Shown here: positions 1-13,000 of the stretch, piece by piece
Layout of the letters: each line of letters starts with the position of its first letter
Numbering within the stretch: position 1 is the first letter of the stretch
Assembly: GCA_008931825.1 (NCBI GenBank)
Contig: QXVZ01030299.1
Location: 1-32,526 of the forward strand
Direction of reading: 5' to 3'
DNA length: 32,526 nucleotides
Source of the DNA: Phallusia fumigata
Taxonomy: Eukaryota; Chordata; Ascidiacea; Phlebobranchia; Ascidiidae
The notes under the pieces: generated by a model
Databases searched by the model: none
What the model was told of the DNA's origin: nothing
The model's input: the letters and a program-made list of their open reading frames with translations, nothing else
Position numbers and translations under genes: made by a program

Positions 1-13
1 AACGGGATCTTAC

Positions 14-3000
14 TGTGCTTGTTGTAAGGGGTTAGCGTGCGATATAAGGTAAAGTAGAAATATGGTTTCCTCCTCATCTTGACTGGGTTGAGTTGCGGAT
101 TGTGCGAGTGCCTTTGTCCTCATCTGGTCGATTACCACTGTCTGAAAACGCACCATGGTCCAAAAGATTTAAAGGTTTTTGAAAGTATTATAACAAATAA
201 ACCTAGCTTATTAGCAAGTTTATGGCCTATAGATAAAAGTCATTTGGGGCCAAAGGTTATTGTGCAATCGTGACAATTGCATTTAATGTCATTGTCACAA
301 GCATTTTAGGGTCTTATAAATTGGATGATCAAACTTTACCGAGTCGTCATCAGCTTGTGAGTCGGGTTTGTCAGCAGCCAACAACAATTGGTAGATGAGA
401 GCTCTCCGAAGGCCAGCGACGTCTATGTTGTGAATTTCAGCAAGGCGATTAACAACCTCGTGAATGTCTGTAAGATATAAATATTTCCGGTCATCGCAGC
501 AGGCGTCGGTTGGAGATTGTTTAAATTTGCCAATCAATGCAACTCCTAGCAGCTTTCGTTCAACCAACTGCAGGGCTAGAGAAATGGTTGACACCAAAGT
601 CGGACCGGGTCTTAATAACAAAAACTGAAACGCAATAGTTTAAAAACCAACTCGAGCATTTGCCTGTTTATTGTGTTTTGGGTTACGGTAATAAATTTTT
701 GCGGAATAAAATTAAAAACGAAATACGTAGGTGTAAGTCATGACATAGTTATGTTTCCCGCGGTGAAACAACCTAGACACATCTGGTCTACCATAAACCC
801 ATACCAGGATATCTATTGCCGGGCTCGAAAAAGCGTTGCAGTATTGTGCTGTGCTTGTACAACATCATCACTAATTCGGTTGGTTTGTTCATGAGACTCA
901 ACAGGTCTGGGGAGTCGAGCTCGTTGTCTTTTAGTTGCAGGTGAGAGTCGGCTTGCTTGTAATTCCATACAAGTGTGTTGAGAGCATTGGAAATAGTTTT
1001 GTGCTGAGTTGAGTCTTCCGACACGTTTTCAAGCCACCGAGAAACCAACGTCATACACCTAATAATCTCACATGGTTAAAGATGGATAAAAAAAATAGAA
1101 TATCTACGAATGCATTTGTGCAATTTAAGATGCTGTAAAAAGAAGGGTTGAATTCCAGAAACGAAATTCGAAAATTTTTAATGTGTACACTTCTTAGAGT
1201 CGTATAATATTGCTGTAGGATTCACTTAGTTTTGGTTTAATGAATTTGTTGTGTAGTATTTGTGATTATTGATTGCAAGGATGCGGTGTCCCGCCACAAA
1301 AATTGATTCAATTATTGCGCACTATAACGCCATTTGTACGCATAAATTGACAGATTTCATAACCCTTCGTATATGTTTGTAATTGACAGTCTTAGCTTTT
1401 TGCCAACGTCTGGAGATTTAGAGGACGTTACAAAATGATGTCCAAGTTGACAATTAATCTCAAATCGTATCTGTCCACGTGCTACACTACAAAAACACTG
1501 TGGTTGCTTTCACGCCCGATGCGGTTGAGTGCTTAGTGCTAAAAATAACTTAGATGGTTTACAAAAACAGGTACAGACAGAATATAACGCAAAAGCGGTT
1601 TGTAAGTTATGATATGCCAACTTATCTCAATCTCTCCAAATTAAAACGAGAGATAAACGTTGTTTACCGTTACGTATATTTGCGTGACGTAACAGATTAG
1701 TCTAATTCTGAACGTTAATTAATAAAGCTAATTTTACCATTTATACGCTGCAACTTTATTTTCTCCCGACGGCAGGATTTCAGAAACACGTTTTGCCATG
1801 GCAACCGCCATATCGAAGTGTTCCATACGTTCGGTGAGCGTCCGAATTTTTTGCAATAACTCGCTGTCAGATAACACCGGGTCCTGCCCTTTACCCTGAG
1901 AGCAAATACAAAGTTAGATATGGGAATAAGTGATTTTTATCATCCGATCTTACTGTGTAAAGTTTGAGGACATTTTCGGCTGCAGTCAGGTAAAGTGTGT
2001 CAACATTTAAATGCAGGAGCTTGGCAACAGGCGCCAGAAAGCATGCTGAATTTTCATCGGCTTCGGCTGTCAAAATCTTCCACGACTGTGAAGGATCGCC
2101 GAACAGGAACGGATGTAAAGGTAATCTGACGAAAACAGGCGAAACAATTTGTGACTGACATGACAGGTTGCATAATAAATACTTGGTCATTTGTTGAAAT
2201 ACGCTAAAATTACATTGTTCTGCTCGGTTAGTATGCTTTAATATTTGAAAACTGAAATGTTCTCCATTTTGACTTTTCGGAGAGGCGTTAGTGTGACGAA
2301 AATCGCCAAATGTGGGGACATCGTCACAATACGATATAGCACTAAGTATTTGAAACGACGATGCTCGGTGCCGAGTAATCGGGTGCTGACTCGGCACGGT
2401 CTGGTCATTTGTAATCTCAACTTTTTGTCACATGGCGAACAAGCCCACAGTCATCACTTCATCGCTGTGTATCAATAATGGCAATCTTGACTTCGCTCAA
2501 GCAAATTATTTTAGTAGTGATCGTGTACGCTCTTGGGCTTGTAAACAATGATGAAAACGTTCGTCACATACCTCTGGCTTGCTTGTTTCGACAGAGATTT
2601 GTTTGCAAGATTTTCTCGATGATCCGGAATCCACAGACGAAGAAGTTCGAAGTCGGTCGGGGGCTTGTGATGCTTCACGTTCCGAAGAGAATTGATCAAA
2701 CGTAAACCCTTCAGATTCAAGTTCAATTTATTACATAAACAATATATTCGTTTATATCGTTTAGTTTTTTTGGCGTTTTACGATCAGTCACCAGGTAGAG
2801 ATCAAAATCCTGCAGTTTAACTTTTATCCAAATGAACAAACTATTTATTACTCCTTACTTTGCCGACATTGATAGAACCCTCAGTAGCACACTTGCATGA
2901 GTCGATGATGTGAAGTAGAAATTCACAACGGTCGTAATCATAAGGTGACACGTGATTTCGAAAACATTTTTCAAGTTGGCGTCGTAATTCGTGCTTGTCG

Positions 3001-4009
3001 CGGATTCGTTGAACCAGCCATTCTAAAAATAAAGAACAAGTTAAAAGAATGCTAATTTTTTTAAACTTAAATTAAAAAAAAAACTAAACACCTGATAATA
3101 TAACACAAAAATATATTATCTTTGTACCGTTCACAAAAAACTCCCATGCGTAAACAAATGACGCATTTTAAAACAAACTTACTTAATTCTTCCTTTACTT
3201 TGCTCCATGGAATTTTATCCTCGTTTTCGCAGTTCTGTTGTGATGAGGTTGGTGACTTGAAACTTTGACCAACAGTTAGCAAGGCGGTGGAGGTTTGGGA
3301 GATCGGCATGAGACAAGAACTTGGGGATATCGGACTTGATGTGTCCATCACATTATACAAGTCAGCACCGAGTAATACCTTCACGTACTGAATAAGAGCT
3401 TGGTCCCGATCCAGGTTATAATCTCTGTGAAGAAAAAATGGTAGATTAAAAATGCTTGTAAAATGTTACGTATTTTACGTTTACAAGATAAGTAGCGCTT
3501 GGTAGGAAATTTTATTTTTCGGTGATTTTACATGAAAAAGTTGGCTAAGCCATAGTTATGTCATAATTCCAGGAGCATTAATGGTCCGAGANTTCGTTGA
3601 ACCAGCCATTCTAAAAATAAAAAAAAAGTAAAAAGAATGCTAATTTTTTTAACTTAAATTTAAAAAAACTAACCACCTGATAATATAACACAAAAATATA
3701 TTATCTTTGTACCGTTCACAAAAAACTCCCATGCGTAAACAAACGACGCATTTTAAAACAAACTTACTTAATTCTTCCTTTACTTTGCTCCATGGAATTT
3801 TATCCTCGTTTTCACAGTTCTGTTGTGATGAGGTCGGTGACTTGAAACTTTGACCAACAGTTAGTAAGGCGGTGGAGGTTTGGGAGATCGGCATGAGACA
3901 AGAACTTGGGGATATCGGACTTGATGTGTCCATCACGTTATACAAGTCAGCACCGAGTAATACCTTCACGTACTGAATAAGAGCTTGGTCCCGATCCAGG
4001 TTATAATCT
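14..4009 (-). other. KNTC1: KNTC1 3' exon block, truncated by the window edge
   Basis: Exons are 4009-3768 (repeated as 3424-3183), 3022-2859, 2251-1954, 1895-1738, 1058-805, 467-340 and 141-14. Homology to vertebrate KNTC1 is clear: SPYDYDRCEFLLHIID in 3022-2859, FSFQILKH in 2251-1954, NKVAAYK-W-CMTLVSRWL across 1738/1058, and DEEETIFLLYLISHANPL in 141-14. The last exon ends in phase 2 at a GTAAGA donor at position 13. Only one copy of the doubled exon can be used, since copy 2 directly follows the upstream exon (4337) and both are phase 2 in, phase 1 out. The intron 1737-1059 shows no coding signal. The acceptor at 2252 needs a phase-2 donor, but the donor at 2858 is phase 0, so one exon edge or base there is wrong. 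Confidence 0.85.
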
Positions 4010-7000
4010 CTGTAAATAAAAAATGGTAGATAAAAAATGCTTGTAAAATGTTACGTATTTTACGTTTATAAGATAAGTAGCGCTTGGTAGGAAATTTTAT
4101 TTTTCGGTGATTTTACATAAAAAGTTGGCTAAGCCATAGTTACGTCATAATTCCAGGAGCATTAATGGTCCGAGAATCTAGAATTAACACGAGATGCATG
4201 ATCCTCGACGAAACAGAACACTTGCATTTTTGGTCCATTAATAGTATGCTGCTAGGCTAAGGACATATAATTCAAACCGATGATAAAAAGGAAACCGAAG
4301 AGCCAAAGCTAACTCTTAAGCTTAAAAGTAACATACTTGCAGTAGTTCAATATCAGCAATCCAGTGATTTCGGGATGGGCAATGATTCGCAACAAAAACT
4401 TCTGCTTCCATTGTTGTGGAGAATTTACGAAACTGTCGACAGCGATCTGCAAAAAATAATAATAACGTCAAAATTGAAAAAAATCCGGCCAACAATCCGC
4501 AATACATATACGGTTGCAATGCATGATATAAACAACTGGAGATAAGGTACCTGTATTGCCGAAAGTTCTTGGGCCCATTTAGCATCAAGCAAGAGCGCTT
4601 CAAACCGAGGTACGTGGTTGAACATACAACGCAATCTTGCCACTGATAATCCGGTTTGCGCAACACCCTTTGAAAACAAATATCAGTCAGTCCAACACCA
4701 GTGACCTTTAAAAGTTCTGATTTGCAGTTTCGAAATCGTTTTTGAGGTGCCGTCCAGTATCCTTAGTTTGTCGCTTGCATAAACAAGTAACTTTTAATCG
4801 AAGATTACAAAATTCTACAACGATATAAACAACCGCGGACATTTTTGACAAACTAGTTTAATAGTTGTATAGCAATACCATTGTCTTCTTGAAGTTTTTT
4901 CCACCGTTTTGCTGCACGTTGTTAAGGAGTTGAAACGACTGTTCCGAATCGAGATCCAATAATAAACCGACAGCAAATGGAACATCCGGGTCACGACTCA
5001 GCAAAATCTGATATGAAAAGAAGTGATGTTTACAATTGAAAACCTACTTAATATTTTCCTGCAAAATATAGAGTTATTATATACGACACCTAAACTATAT
5101 GGCTTTTGATATTAGGAAAAAATATATCCTTTAAGTTTTTTCACAAGTTGAGAAATATGATTGTTGCCAAAACAAGCACTCCGTTATTTAACTCAAGTAA
5201 CATCTTCTTACCTTTTCAATAAGTGTTTCCATGTAACCCTTTATTTCAGATCTTGCTTGCTTCATGGTTGTAACGATCAAGTCGGTCATGCTTTTCCTCG
5301 TCGAAACATCACCCTGCAAAAAATTAAGATAAAAGTCACTTGCTTCAGGTTTTGTTATTAATCGTGAATAAACAATCAACTTTACGTTAACTTACGTGAT
5401 AAAATATTTTGTGGTTCATCAAATGGCTGATGGTTTTATACAGACATGTGACGATGAGATGTAAAGCGAGTACACAATGACGAGCATTGGCAAGTTGGTT
5501 GGCGAGTTGCATGGAAACCTCACCCAGTCGATGTAACATCGTCTTACATTTCTCCATACTGGTTGGTTGGGTGCATGCGAACGACGTGCCTGAGTGCATA
5601 GAAAGGCAAACAGTTTATAAATTTCGGCAAATTGCAGCGGCCGAGCTTAGTGAAAAGACCATCAGTTTTTGGGTGATCATTAGTCTTATATTACAAAATC
5701 ACCAAGAATCGCAAACACTTAGTAAATTGATACACATTTTATATAACCTACCTTGCCGCCTTTACAAAATGCTTGATTCTAAACAACACACACTTTTGTA
5801 CCTTGTGGAGTAAGCAGACAATCCCGTAATTTGGCAACAAGCGGAAGAACCTCGTTGGCTCGCAAATTCAACCCGTCATCTTCATGATACCAGTTATGAA
5901 GCCACTCACTATGCTCGTACTTGGATCGACGAACTTTCGGTCCACTCGACACACACTATTAAGCGGAAACAAAAATCAAGTTTTTTAGCATGTAAATAGC
6001 ACCAGTCCGATTTTCTGCGTCTTTCTTCCAGACCAACACGTGTTCGTATCAACGTTTACCAAACCCACATATGCATTTTCTTTCATGACAAAAATAATGA
6101 CATATACCTGGGATAGCAAATCTTGTGTGTTCATGTCGGTTGCGAGATAGATTTCACTTGCAATATTCGTGAGACTAAACAGGTTGATCACGTCCAGGAG
6201 GTCGTTGGTATGGCAACATGTAGACGCCGAGCCCACCAGATCACGAATGCCTGTGGAAAAAGTGCAACATTTTGTTACTGTCCCAGTGCGTAGCATAGCT
6301 GCAGATTTCAAAACATTTTAGTTACAGACGCTTAAATTTAAAAAAGAATTGGCTGATGTAATTGCTGTATTTTTAATTCGTGTTCATACTTGGAAGTTGT
6401 TTGGCGATTTCGTCAGGATGAGTGTCAAGTTGTTTGAACAAAATAAAAGAAACTCGTTGCAACGTGTTAGCGGTTTGAGTTGAAGGGGAGGCAGCGTAGA
6501 GGTCTCTGTGAAGTATGGTGTAGCATTGTCAGAGGTTGGGTTCAAACAATTATAAATATCCAAGATGAGGGCAAACTAGCTGGTCCGAACAGTTTTTATA
6601 AGCGACATGTTTTAATAATGAAGCGTTACGGGAATAACTCCAGCCAGTGATAAAATACGAATTGCACCAGACACGTAGATATTTATGCGCGCAAGCACGG
6701 GAACGTGAACATAAAAAGAACTATTTGGGCAGGCATATTTTCCAAAAGGGTTATGAACGATCAGATCTGTGTTTAGTGTTTCAGAGCAATTTAGTATGTT
6801 GTAAAATACAATTTTAGGCATGGAGTAAGATTAATTTGAGTGTTTTCGGTAATTTGTATTTGATAATTTGGACTATTAAGGAAATTCATAGCTCTCCCTG
6901 TTACTAAAAATCGAACACCTGCCAACAGACAGATCAATTTCTTTCAACATGTCACATATCAAATTTCTAAACAAAAACTTTTGTGACGTAATCCTTGTAA

Positions 7001-10000
7001 AAAATCGATTAAAAATCGGAAAAACCTGCACAGGTTAATGGCAGCGTCAACTTGACATTGCTTGGCGGCTTGTATTGCTATTTTCGACTGCATCGTCTGC
7101 TGTGGAACTTTCAACAATCGAGCTACAGAAATCACTGATGCAAATGTTTCGTGACGTTTTGTCGCCGGCTTTGAATCACTTGTCGGGTCCGCTTCGTTGC
7201 GTCTCTTGCTGAAGATATAATGTAGTGTTAACCCGGAGTCAAACTTCTTACAATTTGATTATCGTCAAGTTCAGTAAAATAAAGGAATCTGTCAAACCTA
7301 TTTTCTTGCTGTCTGTATCTGAATTGCTAGCATATGCTTAGTATCGACTAAATGGCAAAGTTAACATTTTTTTCATTTAGGAGTTACAAGTGTAGACGAA
7401 AGTATTTTTAGGAATATTTTCGTAACTTACCTTCGATCGGCAATTGAGGAATTACTGTGGTCGCCGAATTCCGATACCTGGTAAATATATCATAAAAATC
7501 CGTGTTTCGACACCAAGAGAGCTTTAATAGAACTTACATTTGATTGGACGATTGCTGGTTGACTTGACGACGACTGATTTCCATAAAACGACACAATATG
7601 TTTGTTGAGTATTGTGTCTCGGTACGATGAGTTCAGGTACTGTTTCACTGTAAGGCTTTCGCCGTATTTCGTCTGCAATTTAGTGAATTCGATTTTTTCG
7701 TTTCTGAATGACAATATATCGTGGCAAATACGATCCAATGAAAATCTTAAACATCTGCGTACAACTCAGTCATATTTCTCCACTTACAGCTTTTGTTTTG
7801 GAAATTACAACTAAACTAAACGTTTATTGCCGAAATGTTGATCCAAGGTGGACCACGGAACTCAACAATGCCGTTCAACATTTTTCAAAACAATAAACAA
7901 AAAATAAGTTGAATGCTTATTCTGCGATACCACATCTATAACACAAATCCAATGTCTATCACCTGCAGAGCGTGGATGTTTTGAAATATCAGCAAGTTTT
8001 CACTCCACTCGCGTCGTTGACATTTCGATAGGGGACGTAGATAATCACGTAACATGTATTCTATCATGTGACTTGATGCGAGGCAGTAATTTGCTCGTTC
8101 CTCAGCCCACATCACGTGGGTTTCCTCTAGAGTTAGGTTGGTTCTCACAACAACGTGGTTAACCAACGTTTTGGCGAGATCTGTCATCTTCTTTAGGAGC
8201 TCAACACATTTGCGGATCTGACAACAAATATTTCTATAAGATCTCTATTTAGAGGTATTTTGTTTGAGTCCTGACGTTAAAGAAACAAATTCTCTATTCG
8301 CACCCAACGAAATGCCAGGCATGGAAACCCACCGGAGGTACTTAAAAGGGTAGCAATATCGGAGTACTAAAAGCCGATCATCGCCTTTAAAAGTCGCATA
8401 AAGATAAAAAGGTTTGACAAAATCTAAGTTACGATGTGGTGATCATCAAACTTTTTTATCGTAATGGCGAGTTTCATCATACAACCGAACCCTTTCGATA
8501 GGTCAAAAGTGGGAACAGTTTAGTTATAAAGATGGCAAATATGGGAACAAAACCAATGTTACGTCATCTTTGTGACAGGGCATGGTCGAGCACCAAGAAT
8601 TGATAAGAAATGCAATTTGCTCGGCCAAAACAACGGTGATAGTCTTGACCCATAAAAGCCCCCCCCCCAATATTTTCAGGATTTGCGGCACTGGTTTAGG
8701 CTAATGACAACAAATATATTTACATTGCCGTGCTTGATCAGGCGATGAATTTGAAATCCGTACACGCGTTCCTCGGGTGTTTGATGATCTCCAGCGAATG
8801 TGTGCGAGACTTCCAACGCGTCGTCAAGTGCCTCGTCTGTGTCTTGGTTTATCAGGTAGCGCAAGAAACGCTGAGTTGTTACAACAAATCATGAACAAAA
8901 TACAGATTAATGGTTGCAATCGCAACCCTGCTTTTCTAAACTGTTTTTCGTGGCAACAGGTAAACTAGTTGGTATTCTTAGCCGATTTCCTATACCAAGC
9001 GAACAGTTAGTGTGTAGATAGGAAAAGGCCACAACAACAGGCATTTTTATCGAAAAGTTTAAAGATTAGTTTTAACTCGTTACCTCTTTCCCTGCGTTGT
9101 CCCGATTGAAAAAATCACGTAGATTGTATTTTGCCGTAATTGAAGGGATCCTTTCTAGATGGCCGTAATGCTCCAATTCATCGGACATTCTTTTATAACA
9201 ACTTGTTCCAATCGTATCCTACATACACGGTAAAAAATTATTACATTTCAATAGGTGTGTATGTTATGAAAAAAGTCCAGGGACTGTTAAAGTTTGGTCT
9301 GTTTTATTTTTACGTCTTTGCAGTTTTCGGAGATCGCCAGTGCGTTCTGCACGAGTGAGTTCACATCTTTTGACCACGGAATCGAAGCTTTCTTTGCAAG
9401 ACGACAGACTGCCTCCACAATGATCTGCACACAAAAAAAATAGTTCAAAAGAACATTGCACCGTGTTATGTCATCAAGTGTAATGCTTGTCAGAACATAC
9501 GTCCCATCAACTCCTTGGCTAGACGACATTTTTCACTAGGAAACGCTATGCGAAAGGTATAAAGGTGCAACCCCACAGCAACGTATGGTGGTGCACTCTT
9601 ACTTTTTCGTCTTTTAGACATTTGATAACAGCTACAACTTTTCGTTCACGTAGCGAGTGGATCGCTCCTCTTGTATTATCCCTGCAATGAGCTAATACAT
9701 CCTGCAAATATATTAAAACAGGCGTACATATTAAAGCAATATAAGATATGAAGCGTGTCCATAATACCTCCACATATTGCAGCAAGGTTTTGTCTTCATT
9801 TAGTTTGTGTTCTCGCATGTAAGGACGAACCGTAGTTTCAAGGCATTTTGCCACTAGTTCTGGCACTCCTACCTTGTCCAGCATCCGAAAAGTTAGGCTT
9901 GTTGTCGTTTCCTACATCAAATTAAAAAAACAAAATTAGGGTCTTTACACGCCTGTCCGAATGTACACAACAGTTAGTTTTTTCACTATAAAACTAAATT

Positions 10001-13000
10001 TATCCCTCCACCTGCACTGCCAAATAACTTCCCTAAATTGTTACAGACACAAGACACAACCAAGACCGAAAAAACGGTAGGTTCATAAATGAACATCTTT
10101 CATTGCTTAATGATGAGTAACAGCATTTTCCACAGGAAATAATGGTTTTGGAAAGAGCAGTACATCCACTCACCCTAGGACATACACACCTTGGTAAATT
10201 CATTCAATGTTACTTTGCACTGATAGCGAGATTGTAACTTGGATAAAAGATGGAGGCGAGATACAAGTAACTGAAGTTTCGACACTTCATCACTCTTGTG
10301 CTTGTGAATGAGATATGTGGCTGATAACTCCTCCCTGCAAATATGTACATGGTGAGCCAAATTGACCAACCTCTTCGAATTTTTTTTCGTTCAGTGCAGT
10401 GCAATTTCAGCTAAGGGCAACAAAGAGCATGTGTAAACCAGATTTTACAAATGTAGTGCAGAAACATAAAGCAGTGACGTCATTACCATGCCACACGAAG
10501 CCATTTTGATTTTAAGATACTTTGTAAACTGGCACACTGCCATCAAAAGGTTGCCAACCCCTGGTTTGCACAAAGGTAAAACATAAATCTACAAATAAAA
10601 TTCATGTTTAATTTAACATTTTGTCTTTTACTTCAGTACCTAAAAGAACCAGCAGATGCAAGCTGTCGTTGCAGTTTGAAAAAAACTTTTGCTAGCATTA
10701 ATCCATTTTCTGGCCAGTTTTCAGGAAATAGTTCCTCTAATGCTGATGCACGATTATAAAGCCATTCTGCTAGCATCTGCACAGAAAAATTGTTACTAAT
10801 TTTTTAGATTGCTAGTTTGATATGGTGTGCAATTCTACTAACAACTGATCAACATAATGCAAAACATGTACACCTTGTATATAAGTAATAAAACTTCACA
10901 AAATTTTATTTTGTATTGGCCTGTACTTTTTAACCAAAGTCGATGCAAAAGCATTCATGCAACTGATCAAACAAAATCAAAAGTCATACCTCCACAACAT
11001 TTGGAATTGCTGAGGCAAGGAAGGAAGGAATGACATTTTCCAACCAACTCACAAGTTCGTTTGTAGCCACATCTTCAGGTATTAGATCAAGAAGAAATTT
11101 TAAACCAGTAGCACCATTTTCTTCTAAATTTTCAATGAATTCTGCCTAAAAAAAATAATTTAGGCACATACTAAAAAGTATTTTAAACTATCCTTGCTAT
11201 AGCTAATTTTTTTTAACATGCTACATTAAAAGACATAAATTTAAAAAGCATACAGAGACATTATTTTTTATTTTCATGAAATGTTTTCTTACTTCATGTC
11301 GACAGCAGACAACTGCAGCAGGTCTGAGTTTACCATTGTGCAGAAGAAGAGTGACAATTTCAGGCAGCTTTTGGCTTCTGAATTTTGACCACATTCCAAG
11401 TTCTTTGGATGAAAAAGCCATTTGAAATGTCACAAGGTGGTCAAGAAGTTTGTCAATCTATAAAAGCGCGATAAAATAACACATGGTCAGTGCAAACAGA
11501 AACAAGAAATAGCACATATAAAATTTAAAAAAGTTAAAAAAAGTAATCTGTGTACTGTTTACCACATCTACATTCTCATAATTCATCAACATTGTACCAC
11601 AGCCATACCTGTTTACTTTTTTTACAGAACTTTATCCCCCTTTTTAAATGCAAAAGCAATTTTTTTTTACCATGTGCAGTTAATGCACCCAGCATCACCT
11701 GTAACCTGATGTGAATGTCTGAACCAAGTTTGGGTTCTGACACAGAAGCTCGGAATGACCTTCCACCCCCGTCAATGTGTTCCCGGGCGAGTGTGAGAAG
11801 TTTGTACGTGACTGAAATATCTGATAAGGCCACGCTCATGCACAATTCCGCTACAAATATAGGGTCTGTNAAGGTCAAAATATTCTATAAGACAGTTTTC
11901 TAACAATTTGACCCACTTTAAAAGGCTTTAAAAGGCTAACTGCAGGGTCTGTAGGGTAAAATGTATCAATTGGTACATCACAATGACCTGTTCACAAACT
12001 GTTAAAGTTTCAAAGATTCAAAATTTTTATTCATAAAGTTTTTCCCACTTTAAGAAGCTAAGAACTGATCAAATCAACCATCTGAAACAGTTTCACAGAA
12101 GTTAGTCAAACATTACCCGCAAAAAGTACAATGACAAACTTGCAGAAACAAAAAAAGTGAAATCAATGTGACCCATATTAATAAGAATCACAAAATTTGT
12201 AGTGTGTGCGTACTGTGCAAATAAAAAGTAAAAAGGCACATATTTTTTTTAAACAAAGTTACAGATACCTTGGCAAAAAAATATAGTCATAAAATAAACG
12301 CAAAACTGCATTGGTATAATTTTGCACAGTCAAAGAAAGATACAGCTGTCAGAAACTTACTGATGTGTACAATGCCATATTGCAGCCAAGGTTGTAATCA
12401 ACTAAATCGGAAATCTTGTTGTTGTGATGTGGGCAAGTCTCAAAGGTTGACACCTTGATGTTATTTTTGATGTTGCGGACTTGATCAATTTTGCCTTCAT
12501 GGTTAAGCCAAGTTAGATAAAATGTTTTCATTGCAGTAAGTTACTTCACTGACCTTGCTCCAACAACTCTAGAGGAACATTTGTAAACAGGTTAACAAAA
12601 CCTGTACAAGTTCCAGCAGCAATGTTGTACAAACCTTCAAAAAAGAATTTGATGACCTTAAATGTTTACCATCCCAAAAATAGAAATCTTGCCCACAGAA
12701 ATTACCATATTCATTAGATCTTGTAATAACCACTGCGCAAAAACAGGCAGAAACATGATCTGTGTTTGTCTTTACATCATGCACTGCTTTGGAAAACACA
12801 ACTGTGGTGTTTTTCTTGGAGACAATATGCAGTGATCCAGAAGAATCACCAAGCAACAGAAATTCACCATCGTCACTCCAAGCTAGTGCATCCACCATGC
12901 AATCTGCCAAAAAATCATTTCTGCATTATAAAGACCTTTTAACCAAACTGTTTTTGTTAGATATCGACAAGTTTTAAATTCATAAAATCATGAAGGAAAT

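Noticed and set aside
2238-2420. Minus-strand frame with VLYRIVTMSPHLA, at first sight similar to a KNTC1 segment
   Set aside because: The frame entering exon 2251-1954 (FSFQILKH onwards) aligns far better and with the right spacing. This frame has no usable donor.
2478-2705. Plus-strand frame with a hydrophobic stretch near its start
   Set aside because: It lies inside a KNTC1 intron with no splice signals, start context or homology to support it.
3005-4175. Real tandem exon duplication in KNTC1
   Set aside because: The N lies exactly at the join, the flanks are reciprocal, and three other Ns show the same pattern, so allelic contig overlap is more likely.
6612-6821. Minus-strand frame of 69 codons in a KNTC1 intron
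   Set aside because: The flanking exons 7208-7026 and 6505-6390 join in phase without it, and the frame has no similarity to KNTC1.
7704-7738. Alternative upstream acceptor for KNTC1 exon ending 7538
   Set aside because: It would need a phase-2 donor and adds about 11 residues not seen in homologues; the acceptor at 7673 restores phase 0 and homologous spacing.
12659-12700. A 35-base intron in KNTC1
   Set aside because: A frame change here first suggested a tiny intron. Using the donor at 12775 and the acceptor ending at 12657 gives a normal intron and a better protein.
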